Shown: piece by piece, positions 26,301 to 39,000 of the stretch
Position numbering within the stretch: position 1 is the stretch's first letter
Layout of the letters: each line of letters opens with the position of its first letter
NCBI GenBank assembly: GCA_014549065.1
Contig: JACDOX010000386.1
Span: 186,001-250,000 of the forward strand
Source of the DNA: Cardinalis cardinalis
Lineage: Eukaryota; Chordata; Aves; Passeriformes; Cardinalidae
Reading direction: 5' to 3'
Length of the DNA: 64,000 bases
Made by a program: the position numbers and the translations under genes
Notes under the pieces: model-generated
Databases searched by the model: none
The model's input: only the letters and a program-made list of their open reading frames with translations
What the model was told of the DNA's origin: nothing

Positions 26301-29300
26301 GCTAACCCTCCCTCCTTGTGCAAGCTTNTGGCACCCAGCACTCCCTGGGAGCTCCAGGCATCCACCTGTGCAGGGTGAAGTCTCGAGATGGTACCAAACA
26401 GCAGCTTCTTCACTCTGTTTTTGCATATGGTTTGGTTACAAAGACATGTCCACAGGAGGTCAGTTTATAAATACAGTCTGTCAAGAATACCTCATGAATG
26501 GCTGCTAAGAAATATCTTTTTCCACTAATGATTTANAACAAATGTGTGTCCTCTAAAACATTTAAGTTGCCCTTAACTCAGGCTATGATTACTGACTGTG
26601 ACTGTTTCTTTCAGTAACAATTCTTGAACTCCTATGACTGAACATAGTTTGGTAATCCTAAAATAAGGACTGTTTATTACTTTAAAATCCATGNAAATAT
26701 TTATTACCGCATCCAACCTAAAATTTATTCACAGATATTGCTAGTTCCTGCACAAAGAAAATGAGAATGATCTCCATGTTAAAACCCAAGAGGCTGTTCT
26801 TAATTTCCTGATTTCACTTTTAACTTTCCTTTTTTTTCAGCTCACACTTTTACAGTTATCTTCTTGGACTAAAATAAGAAAAAACAGAGAAAGCATATTA
26901 GAGAAAACTCACTTTGGACCATGACTAGTTTAGTGATAACACTCAGATAATTTAAACCAGCTGAACTGCTACTGCCTCCAGCCAGCCTTGAATATACTTG
27001 TTTTCAGATCTACATGCACACACCAGAACATCTGGTCTAGAAATTTGCTCAATGCTGTCGAGCTCTAAGGAGCACAGGAAGGTACTAACACCACATCTGG
27101 AGCACATCATCCTCTTTGGATAGCAGTGTGTGGGTCACTGCTTGATAGCCAGGGCTCCAGACTGAGTGGATGAAGTGGCATTTATCATGTGAGACCCTGT
27201 CTCCCCACTGAACCCAGTTCCATTGCACTGGGCGCAACTCTATGCCCAAGGTATCAGGAAGCCAAGACACTCATGTCGTTTGCAATAGATCACCTTGGAA
27301 AACTGACAAGAGTGAAAACCGACGGAGTGAAAACTCTCAAGTTGGGGAAAGCAAAGCAAGGAAAGCAAGTGATGACTTACTACACATGACAGGTAGAGAA
27401 CACTTTTTATCTATTAATCACCTTTTTTTAGGTGAACAACTAACTTTTGGAGCAGGAAGATTAGAGAGCTCATATTTATCAGCATAATCAGTCTCTATAC
27501 ATTTACAAAGTTCCACTGATTTGTCAGTAAATCTTCTGAAAAGTATTCACTTATTGTGACAGTGATCACAGGGGTTTTCAGGATGAGGGAGAGATGAGAA
27601 TGTTGACTCCATGATCAGAAGGCNTGATTTATTATTTTATGATATATATATTACATTATAACTATACTAAAAAGAAAAGGAAGGAAAAAGTTTCCTCAGA
27701 AGGCTAAGCTAAGAATAGAATAGAAAGAATGATAACAAAGGCAGCTTCTCAGATTCTGTCCGAGATAGCTCCGTCTTGATTGGACATTAATTATAAACAT
27801 CCAAGATGGGCCAATCAAAAATCCACCTGTTGCACTCCACAGTAGCAGACAACCATTGTTTACATTCTTCTTCTGGAGCCTCAGCTTCCCAGAAGGGAAA
27901 ATCCTAAAGAAAGGATTTTTAGTGAAAAAGATGTCTGCGACTTGTCACCTTTTTTTATTTCATTAAATTAGAAAGAAAAGTGTTTGTAATTTTCTCTTCT
28001 GGGCCCATGCAGAGGAAAGAACAAACACTNGACAGGTTATCTTTTGCCAATCAAAACCTCAGTCAAGTGCTGGTGTGGAATGATCAGGGAAATTCTTCAC
28101 CTGTAAAACATAAAATTCTATCATATCACTAAAACAATCTTACAATATAAGAAAATGCAAAAAAATGCAAAGAAAATTCAAGTCCGAACAGCTGAGTTTC
28201 AGGAAAAGTCCATGGGCTGAAGATGTTCCTCTATGTCATCTCTGAAAGTCCCTTTTGGTCCTGAAACAGGCTTGCTACAGAAAAATCCATCAATAGTTAT
28301 CAAAAGTCCATTGACAGTCATCANACAGTTTCAAACAATTTTTAGAAAATTTCTGGAATGTGGAATGTCTTGGCCACAGCCCTTTATTGAACAACTTGGG
28401 CTGAAGCTAATTTTTGATTTTTGGCCCTTCAATGTTTTTGAGCTGCAGCCAGCTATTTCAACTCTTCTTATTTAATTTAATTTAATTTTTTTTTTGTTGG
28501 AAAGAGCAGCAGCAGAGGAGCCTGGGAGAGGCCCTTGGGGGCCCTGGCCCATGTGGAAGGATCAGNAACCCCAGACCTGGCCTACAAAACGGTGGCCTAG
28601 GACCTGAAGGGGGAAGCAAAGCCCCCAAACCCAATATGAGGCCACGTGGTCCTGGCCCAAGGAACCAAGCCAGACAGCCAAGGCCCAGCCCACGAGGCAG
28701 GCTCTGCATTGGCACAGACCTGCTACCTGCTGCCAGTACAATGGCAGCATGAATGACCAAATGCTTCCTTTCCCCAAAATCACCGAGGCATGCCGGCAGT
28801 GGGGGGACAGCTGTCCTGAGAATCTTCATCTCGAGTCTGAGAATGTTTGTTCCCCACAGCAAACAAGCGATGATCACTCCCCGCTGTGCCCTCTGCCCCT
28901 GCAATGCAAGTGCAGGTGTTGCTCCCATCTGCCTCCCGGTACCGCGCCAAACCTCTCTGGGCTGGGGACTGGGGNCAAAACTTTNGGGAGCCACCTCTGC
29001 CTCGCCGCTGGGGCGCGCGAGGGGCAGCAGAGAGATTCGCACCCTCCAAGGGGAAACAACCCCCGCCCAAACGCCCCCCAGCCCGCCAAGAACGCTGAGC
29101 TTGAAGGCAGGCACCCGGGCTGCACTCGCACTCAGCTGTCGGGCCNTGCCTGCTCCACNGAAGGAGAGGCTGATGCCCTCTTCCCCTGTCCCAACTCCCC
29201 CCGCAGGGGCAGCCTTGGGACAGCCTGAAAAACTCGGGGGGAAAGTCACGGTGGGTGCAGGAGCCGCCGTGGCAGCTGCCGCTGGGCGCAGCGGGANCAC

Positions 29301-32300
29301 GGGCAGCNCCGAAGACGGTCCCGCGGGCTCGGTGCCGTTTTCAGCAGCATCCTGAACTGGGACGGGCTCGGCGGAAGGTGGCGAAGCCACCGGGGGGACT
29401 GGAGGGGACGGTGGGGGTACACGGGAAAACGCCGCTGTTGTGTCGCTCAGCTCTGGGAGCGGCAGCGCAAGCGTGAGCTCAGCCTCTGCAGGAGGGGCTG
29501 GTGGGGGTGGCACGGNGTCGGCAGCGTCTTCTGCCCCTGCCTCTGAGATCAGCCACGGAAGCACAGCCGCAGTCTGCAAACCCGGCGGAGCTGGCACGGA
29601 AGGCAGCAGGGGGGCTGGTGGATCGCTATTGCCTAGCAACACCGGCGCAGCCGCAGGAAGCAGTGNTTCTGAGGTCAGCCACGCAGGCGCAGAAGCTGGC
29701 GAAGCTGCGGGCGGGGCTGCCCGGAGAGACAGCGCTGCAGGGAGAGCTGGAGCGGCCCCCCAGGCACGGGAGGCGGCCCTGCGGGCCCCAGAGGCAGGAC
29801 CTCAGGCACCGATGCCGCCCCCAGCTCTGAGCGGGGTGGGATCCAGGGGCCNGGCTGGGGCGGGGCCTGCAGGGCTGCTGGGGCAGCGCCGCCCACTCAT
29901 ACCCCGGAGAGAGAGAAGGGGGGAGAAAACACGACTCCGTCTCAGCATGCTCTGAAAACGCAGGGAAAAAAAACTGCTTCGGCTGTGGGCGAAATTTTGC
30001 CCCCCTGCTGCGATTCAGGGNGGCTGGGAAGCAGCAGATGGTTCCCCTCCAAAGGATCTTCTCCTGTGGGAACTGGGGGGAATGGGGCTTGCCCTGTGCA
30101 GTCAGCAATGCAGGGAAAAACAGCTGCTCTCTGTTTCAAGACCGGAAAGAGTGCGCTGAACACTGGGTACACGTGGGGGTACCCCAAACCATGGTTCAAA
30201 ACGACTTGGAAAATGGATTCCATGCACTCCCACACGAACATATCAAGGGCATAGAGTACATTCGTAAAAAACCCAAAGATCCTTGCCCATCAAGAAAACT
30301 CCTGTCTCTCCGACAGGAGAATTCCGTCCTCTTCGCCTCATTTGTGCCAGAGGGCAACAAGTCTCTCCTCTGAAGGGNAGAAAGGAACCTCTGCCTCTGA
30401 GGGAGAAGTCCTCCACATTTGCAGCCACAAACTGCGAAGGGCAGCATTTTCAGGAGGGGAAAAGCCAACAGTACCTTGTGACAGTGTTCAGCACTCTCTG
30501 GCCAGNTGCATGGTGCTGATAGGCTTTCCGGACATCTTCCTGGAGGCTTTTCAGAAGGTTCCCTTNGTGGTCAGCCTTGCTGTGAACTCTGTCCAAATCA
30601 GGATCTTCAGTTCTTCAGCTCCTGGCTAGAATCCACTTCTGTGGTCACTTGTGAGGTGACCATCAATGCTACATACTCAGGGTTTACCCAAATGCAGCAA
30701 TGCTCCTCTGGTGGTCTCACCAATTGATGAGTGTCTTCCTCAGTCGAGGTTCACCAACTGTGACAGTGATCACAGGGGTTTTCAGGATGAGGGAGAGATG
30801 AGAATGTTGACTCCATGATCAGAAGGCTTGATTTATTATTTTATGATATATATATTACATTATAACTATACTAAAAAGAAAAGGAAGGAAAAAGTTTCCT
30901 CAGAAGGCTAAGCTAAGAATAGAATAGAAAGAATGATAACAAAGGCAGCTCTCTCGGACTCTGTCCAAGATAGCTCCATCTTGATTGGCCATTAATTATA
31001 AACATTCAAGATAGGCCAATCAAAAATCCACCTGTTGCACTCCAGAGCAGCAGACAACCATTGTTTATATTCTTTTTCTGGGGCCTCAGCTTCCCAGAAG
31101 GGAAAATCCTAAAGAAAGGATTTTTAGTGAAAAAGATGTCTGCGACAACTTATCCTGAAAAGGCAAACCTGATCCACCTGATCTACAGGACCACTGACAT
31201 AGCATCTGACTTGGTTTTCAAAGANGTATTTAAAGATGCCCGATGAAGTTAATTGTAGTTACTCAGACTCTAGTCCTGTTGACTTTAGTGCAAGACAAGT
31301 AAGATTTCATAATTTTAATGGATAATGATATTCCATTTCAGTAGTCCTGTGTGATGTGCTGAAGCGGTACAACATGTTCAGAACATTACGCAAATCTCAT
31401 TGTTCCACAGAAATGGACTTTCTTTACCTTTGACTTNGAAGAAAGTTTGTTTTCCTTCCATGTGCTAAGTATGGGTGTGAAGTGTGAGGGGAAACCAGAA
31501 ATTCCACCAAGACAAACCCAGTCCCTTCCCTGCTCAAACAACAAAGAAACTTCTATTAAAGCTTTACCTGTAGGGCTGAATGAAAGGTGTTTAAAGATTG
31601 TTTCTCTGGCCCTTCTGTATAGCTGGATAGAAATACTCTGAGATCTGACCCCATCTACCCGACTTGGATATTCCTGTCCTTGCTGAGTTCTGCACTGAAA
31701 TGTGGAAAGAGCCCTGCAAACACTTTTGTGGTGTGTTACCTAGACAAAGGAGCTTTCCCCAACCTAGAAATGTGGCACTGCAATGCAAAAGCAGTTACAC
31801 TCTTCAAGNTCCTCCAATAGCAATAAATTCAAGGAGCTTGAGGTTGAACAAAAAGGGAATGAACATTCAGTAACTACTAGGAGAGGCCACAAATGATCCT
31901 TGTTTCTATATCCTTCCTCTTAACAATGCTTTGAAAATCCTGTAACAGTTCAAATAAAGCACCTGTCAGCAGCACTATTTCCCTTTGGCAAAGCTGATGT
32001 TTCAGAAAAGGACATCTAGAACTGTTCTCTTTCCNAGTACAAATTAATCCCTTAAGGCTCTCTTCATAATTTTCTATTTCCACTCAAACTGCTGGATCTT
32101 TCAAAAAATAACAGCCAACTAGTATGACAAGCAGTATAGCACCTGATTCCTCAACAGCATATGAAAAGTGCTATGCCACCTGCCCCAATGAATACATCTC
32201 CCTCCTTCTCCCCTGCTTCTCTTTTTTCTCAGGCCATAGTTCGATTTTGATTTGTGAGGTTTCTCTCTTTCCCACTCTTAAAACAAGAAATCTGACCCTC

Positions 32301-35300
32301 CTCTTAGATTGTCTTAATTGCACAGTGACAAAAATTAAACATTAGAAGTCATTTGTTTTTAAAACCCTTGCCTGTGTTAGGTTTGGTAACACTTCAAAAT
32401 TGTGCTTTAGGGCACACACTAACACTCTTTGCAACAATTTTACAGAAGTATTTCCAATTTTGAATACTTGATCTCTTGTTAGAGTTTAGCCAAAACATCC
32501 CTCTTGATTTTCAGACTGAAATAACATCAAAGTGATGACTCTGAACATAACTGCCAGCTATTCCACCTTTGCACCCACATTACATCGAAGACACTTTCCA
32601 AGCCGAGCATGAAGCTCCTTTTTTATTGCACCTGAAAGATGTAAAGATAAGTTAGCCACAACACTGCAGGTTTCTGTAAGGCCTGCCGCACAGCTAAAGC
32701 TCAAAACCAACAAATCACAACAGGATCAGTTCTGGAAAGGAGCATGTTGTGATCCTTTTCCAGCTTGCTTGCTCCATCCTTGTGTTGAGTCATCTTGGTG
32801 CATATGACTGACCTCAGTCACTGTGTCCTTTAATAGCTGCAAGCTCTGACAAGTCCTGTAACAATGAGATGGATCTAGCTTGGCTCAGGCTCAGTTAGTG
32901 CAGCTCTACACAAGGATCTCTGGCACTGGTATCGATAATGGTGATGCAGATGATGGAAAGAAAATAAACTGACAGATGGCACTGAGGAGTACCTCTTTAT
33001 GAAGATGGGATACTTATGAATGATATGTCTCACTAAAGCAAAAAAATATATGTATCAACTCAAGTCAACACACAGCAGGACACAGAATCCCATAGCCTAC
33101 AAGATCATGTTTCAGAGATGTAGTTTTTTTTGGATCCAGAATTGCTGTGTCCCTGTTAACAAACCCAGCCATCTATCAACAACAGAAGACCTCTCTCCCT
33201 TTCTGTTTTGTAGCCCAAATATTCAAGATCACTTATAATATCACAGTCACAGCTTCTCAAAGTTATCTCTCTCTGGGGAATTTATCCAGACAAAAACATG
33301 TGCCTGTGAAAAACAATTTTTAAGATCCCAACGTTAAAAAAAAGGGAAGAATAAGAATATGTAATACAGTGCTTCAAAGTCACTCACAGAAATTACCTAG
33401 TTAACATAATGTGTATTTTCAATATAGTTTTCTTGTTTANGGGATTATATTTGGTGACCATGTACTTAAAAACTACACATGTACCTACATCATAATATTA
33501 ACCTCTTATTATGCCAATATAAAAAAATCAGTTACATTTAGAGCTTGTTTTTGTCACCAAGAAGTAAACTTTTATTTTGCAGACCTGTTGATCATAGCAA
33601 CACTAGTTTCAGGCTTATTTTTGAAAAACGGAACACTAATTTTAAAAAGAAATGCAACAATTAAAAGGTCTTACCTTTGTGCATCCTTCTTGACTCTGAC
33701 TCTTTGGTCATGGTTGCCAGGCAGTGAGGAAGTACGCTGCCACAGCTGTTGCTCTGTCCTAATGGTAAATGTCCCTGCAGGAAATTTTGTAAATACGTGC
33801 TTAAAATTGTATTTCAAGATTTTTTTTNATCAGCAATGGCAAAATAATGTGCTTTTTCATGGATATTAGTGTCATGTCATATCAATCAGCCAGCTGTGTA
33901 CAGTGTCTATTAGGCCAAAATGTTTTCAAAGCAGTACCTCCACCCTCCTGCTGTTTGCTGATTGACCACAACAAAAATAAAGAGTATTTCCCCTTTATAT
34001 ATAACTTTATCTTTACCATTTAGAGGCCTTCAGTAGGAAAGAAAACAACAAGTTGTGTCTCTAGAATGAATTTAAACCAGTCAAAAAATATAATCCTTGA
34101 TACAGAAATTGTGTATTTATGAATAATGTTCTACAGCACAGCATTTCCAGAGGTCAGAAGAATGGCCGAAAGTACAGATGGCTTCACGTACATTCCCATC
34201 TGCTAATTACCCTCAAGTCATTTAATAGTCAGCTTCATGTGTGGATTTGGGGGGATTACGTAATGCTTAGGGTGTACCCAGCCTTCCCTGTAATCCAATG
34301 CAGGATTTCCTGCAGATGCTGGAAGGCTGTAAATAGCAGCAGGCACGTACTTTGTTTGCAATGTTGCGTCCCAGCGTGGCACTGTTGAAGTGGGGAGATA
34401 CAGATGGGGTTGTTTTCTTGCGGGGCAGAGTATCGCTCAGGTACGTGCCCTCCCTGTGCTGCTTCTTGCGCTCCTCCAGGCTTCTGAAATGCTTCATGGG
34501 GAATTTGTTACAGTTTTGATAAAATGAATTGATGCACTTGCTCAGTTATACTCTATATGGAAAATACTGATAGGCTGGAAAAACCAAAATCTAACATACA
34601 GAGCAGCTCCTGCTTCACAGTGCTTTCCATCACATTAAAATCATACTGATTTAAAAAATGCATTAAATTCATGTGCACATTGTATGTACATGTCCCTGTA
34701 CCTTTTCTTTTGTGCTAAATATTCAAGTCTAGTGTACAAGTGGAACCCAATTATAAAGGAAGACTTTTCCCTAGAAGTTATTCTAATGAATTCGTGGCTT
34801 AAAACCAATACAGCTTTCGAAAGGCATTGTTCAAATGTATATGAAAAATTAATTTAGGATTTCACACATACATTATTGCTGCAAGTCCTCTGAAAGTTAC
34901 AAGGAGTCCTGAATATTAATATTTGCCTCTGCATTATAAGGTGAATTTTTTTTCAGAAACATTCTAGTACATCATGTTAATTTTTAAATGAGCAGTGCAT
35001 TTAAGTGCAACATTCTGCAAGCACAATCAACTTACAGTATCACACTAAAGTCCTCATGTATAAATCAACTTTGTGGCCATTATATCAAAAGCGAACAAAA
35101 CAAAATAATCCCAATTTATCAGCTTTGGATCTGTTACCTGTTGTTGCCTGCAGTGTTTCTTAGCTGGCAGAGGTGGAGGTGTATCAGATAAAGGAGTTGG
35201 ATCTACATGAGTAGCCATGACCTCAGGCCAATGGACTGATGGAAGTTGAGCAATAGAGCGAGGAGAAAGAGAGTGAGGAAACACAAATCCAGAACAGAGA

Positions 35301-36021
35301 GGTGATCTTAGCTTTATAGAAAAAAGAGAAATTACACACAGAGTTTTCTTTTTGGAATTTCTCAAAATATACGGCACATAAAAGCTGCAGTTTTAGCACT
35401 GTGTTTGTTGGAGTGTTTAGCAGGAAGGAGGCGTACTCTATTGCAACTGTCAAGGCATACTGAGCTACCAGAAGCAGCAAACAAATGCCAAATTCTAAAT
35501 CAGTTTCTGACTTATTGCAATGCAAAAGTACATGGATTTACCATTATAAGGTTATTCCGTTCCTTTAAAAGGGGATGTATTCAAAATTTCACAAAGAATG
35601 AGAAGAGAAAGTAAGCTAGAAAACAGACTGGTCAGACTCCATGGAATAGCTAAGATGCGTAGAAGCTATTAATCTCCCACAACTATTCAAGATATACTTC
35701 TACCGCCTTACAGGGGGAAAAGAAAAAGAAGCTACAAAACAAAATGACCACCTGAACACCATTAATCAAGTTATCATAAGCTTGTCCACAGATGGTTTCC
35801 CAAAGGTGCATTACATTGTAGTGTTGGGCAGGCAAAGTTTGTTGCTTAGTGCTGCTTGGGTCATAAGAATTCATGTTTTTTGGCCTTCAGGGTCCCATCT
35901 ACCTCATCAAAGACACTTTAAAGCTGGAGCAGTCCTTCAGCTTTACTATTAACCTGTTATCTGACTTGGTAACTGGCAGAGGCAGTTTACTTTAGGGTCA
36001 GTTTGTTACATGTTGAATTAC

Positions 36022-36057
<36 letters not shown>

Positions 36058-39000
36058 AAATAAAAAAGGCAGCCATGAAAGAACAATGCAAACAAAGGGA
36101 AATGTCTCTCAAACAAACCTCTTTATTTTGTGGCTGGCTTGTCAGCACAGCCGTGGAAGGCTCAGTGGCAACTCCTTCAACATCTGAGGGGGTCTGAGTG
36201 GAAGGGGATATATTCGTGGAATTGCCATACAGCTCACTAATTTCACTTACACTGATATAGCCCTAAAAGGAGGAATTCAGAAGTTAAAAGGAGCAAAAGC
36301 CAAAAAAGACATGCAAGAGTATTAATGTATCCAGCAAAATGAAAGTTAGTTTAGAGTGATTCAGCCAAATGTTTGTTATCATTGAAATACTTAATCATAA
36401 ATAAAATAAAATTAGCATCAAGATTTTTGAATGTTAAATACTTGGATTCTGAAAATTGTTCTCAATTTATTTCCAGAAGCATTTGTGTAATCAAAATGCA
36501 AATGAAAATTAAGTGTCCAAAAGATTTTACTAAAAGGCAAATACNCTTTAGAAATTATGTAGCTCTTTCTCAGGAAAACAGACTGGGTGAAATGGAAGAA
36601 TAAATCTTATTCTGAGATCTCAATTTTTTTGTTTCTGGTTAAATAACCTGATTTGTTTCTTGCCTAAATATTAGGCTAATTTGAGTAAATCAAATGACTA
36701 ACAGAACTGAGAAGAACTTCTATAAGGACAAGCTGTTCTCAGAAATTACACTAACACATCTACCATTTGCATTGCCTGGAAGACACTTCTAACTTTTATT
36801 TGTTACCAGAAGAACCAGGTAAGATGCTGTTAGTGTTAGCCTGCAGCCATTACGATTTGCTTTTTTTTTTTTTTTTAATTAAGCAGTCATACAGAAAGTG
36901 ATGGACTGAGGCATGGCAGGAACATCAGTGTGCTGCTGCCTGCTGAGATTTATGCAAGCAGATTTAAGATATGAGGGCAAAAAGTGGTTATTGCATATAT
37001 TTTGGTGTTAACTGGACAAATGTNTTTTAAAAAGTAAAATATGGATTCTAATCCATTGNGCATAGGATACTAGGTTGTAGAAAGTAAAATGTCCTAATTT
37101 CTAATCCATAGAAAACAAGGNTATACAAAAGTAAGAGTAAATCACTGTTGAAGCAATGCCATAAAGAAGAGCTAGAAATATGATTATTTTTAAATCAAGA
37201 TGTAAAGCTGCTTTTCACACTGACAGTGTCTGGCAAGGGCTGTGTTTCTATTACTGCACCAACATATACTTCAGCAATTCTGTAAGAGAAGGCACAGACT
37301 GCTATACTACTTCTTCTTTTTAGAAATGCCTAAATTTACCAATGATCATAGAAGACAACTTGAAAAGAAATATCAAGATTACTATCTATTAGCATTATTT
37401 TCAATGTATGATATCAGTTAGTTCAATCATAGAAGACAAGCCTGTAAAATTATGTATCATACAGTGAACAAAGCACTCTACAAATAGGAGGCAAATCTTA
37501 ACTCTCATATTATTTGATGAGCCATTAATTGAGGAACCTGGCTAAGATACTAAAGTTTATCTCTCAAAACATATGACTACAGTACAGTAAAATAGAATCC
37601 AGAATGAATTAACATAAAACTTGCTTAACCATCTTGTAGTGGCAGTTTATCAGTAACCAAAACTCAGCAATTCTGCAATGCAATATTTTGTTAATAATAA
37701 AGATATAAACACTTTCACCTTTATATGAAGAACATTCAGTTCTGACTCACAATGCCAGTGAGGATTTAGAAGGGGAATAAAAAACTAAGTAAGGAACAAA
37801 TGACTGTGCTTTGCACTAGCTCAGACCCCTGTTATATTTAATTAAATACATGGTTTCAAGTCAGATTAGTCATGCAAGTAATTTTTTCAATGCTGAACTT
37901 TTAAACAGCATTGATTTTCCTTGCTTATTTAAGTAGTGGGATAAGCATCCTGCTTCTTTACCTGAGGCAGTGTTACTCTTGCTGTGCAGGCTGTGAGTCA
38001 GCTCACAATGGATGGCAGAGGGTTACAAATGTGTGCTTTGGTGAAGAGGGCTAGCAAACATTGGACCACAGACTCAACTGATGCATAGCAACCCTATGGT
38101 GAAATGAACTGCTGTTCCAGCAGTCTCTGTAAGCCTGTCTTTGGTGCCTGATTTTCAAAAGTGCCAGGACAGTCAGAGAAGACTTAAACTGGACCAAGAC
38201 AAACATGACATCTGGCAAAGGGTTTTTTTTTCCATAGAACAGAGCCTATGGAAACACTGAGGATAAAACAGATAACCCTTGCTGTTCCTTCTCTTATTTG
38301 CCTTGGAGTAAGTCCTGACTGACTTCACTGCAGTGATCAGACTGACACCATTGAATAATCCATTTCTTTTTTAAAAAGAGTGTAGCCTCACTTAATGTAG
38401 TTGCAGTTTGAAGTATGTGAGTAAACAAGCCATGAAGTGTGTGTGAGAAAAAACAACCAGACAGCACCCACTCTCTAGTGAGAGAATGGGCGGATCCATC
38501 TCAAAAGGAAAAAAATGAAACTTAAGACTTGCCAGATGTTCTGGTGGGAGGACAGATGTCCAGGTCAGAACACAACCTAGGACGCTGAAAGTCTAAGCAA
38601 GAAAGGAAGGGTGCTCAATCCCACTGACAAGTGAAACTGCACACTGGAACTTGGAGATCATATAAGCAAGACCCCAGTTCCCAGGTGCTGAAAGGTTGTG
38701 GTTGCTTTAGACTTCGAGAGCCCAGCTTCCCAGAGTGGCACCTACATCATTATATGTGGCAGACCTTGGTCAGGGCTTCAAGACAAGCAGATCCAGCAAG
38801 TTCAGTCAGAACTCTTATTAATGAAGCAGCCATATATGCCTGCCAGTGTATTTTAAATGCTAAATTTTCTGCTTCCTCTAATTGCTCAAAAAAAGTGAAA
38901 TAAATAGCTCAATACATATCTTAGAACCACAATAGCTTGAAGTCTTCAAATCAATGCTTTTTAAAAAGAACAAAATGTGCATTTGTCATGGTTTAGTAAA

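Larger units (their letters stand above)
27555..31147 (-). mobile_element. Endogenous retrovirus-like LTR element, non-autonomous, ~3.6 kb
   Basis: Two LTRs of about 388 bp in direct orientation enclose about 2.8 kb and are bounded by a perfect 6-bp target duplication. Orientation is minus: a primer-binding-site-like sequence adjoins the inner edge of the right LTR, and a purine-rich run adjoins the inner edge of the left LTR. The interior is much richer in GC than the flanks and holds proline-rich gag-like frames with interruptions. I find no reverse transcriptase (no YxDD box), integrase or envelope signature, so movement would have needed proteins from a related element. It lies in the same sense as PHLDB2, so its poly(A) signal is on the transcribed strand. 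The LTR wording resembles a family I associate with songbird introns; I cannot name it firmly. Confidence 0.92.
24625..33674 (-). other. PHLDB2: PHLDB2 intron carrying the LTR element
   Basis: The largest internal intron, 9.05 kb, of which about 3.6 kb is the retroviral insertion at 27555-31147. Outside the insertion the sequence is AT-rich and I recognise nothing. Frames near 25905-26508 are open on both strands but have no known similarity. Confidence 0.7.
33775..36118 (-). other. PHLDB2: Three small PHLDB2 introns around the cassette region
   Basis: Introns 33775-34350, 34492-35137 and 35222-36118. The last carries an A33 run at 36023-36055, a short A/T-rich tail after it, and no repeat family that I recognise. 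Confidence 0.6.

Noticed and set aside
34119..34388. Plus-strand frame overlapping the HFRSLEERKK exon
   Set aside because: It is an antisense shadow of a confirmed PHLDB2 exon.
35171..35230. Alternative acceptor ccatcag| 20 nt upstream of the 84-nt exon
   Set aside because: It has a better pyrimidine tract, but it would put the exon out of frame with the preceding phase-0 exon.
36023..36068. Poly(A) run read as the tail of a processed pseudogene
   Set aside because: The adjoining sequence is the PHLDB2 exon and ordinary intron; no inserted cDNA body or target duplication is visible.
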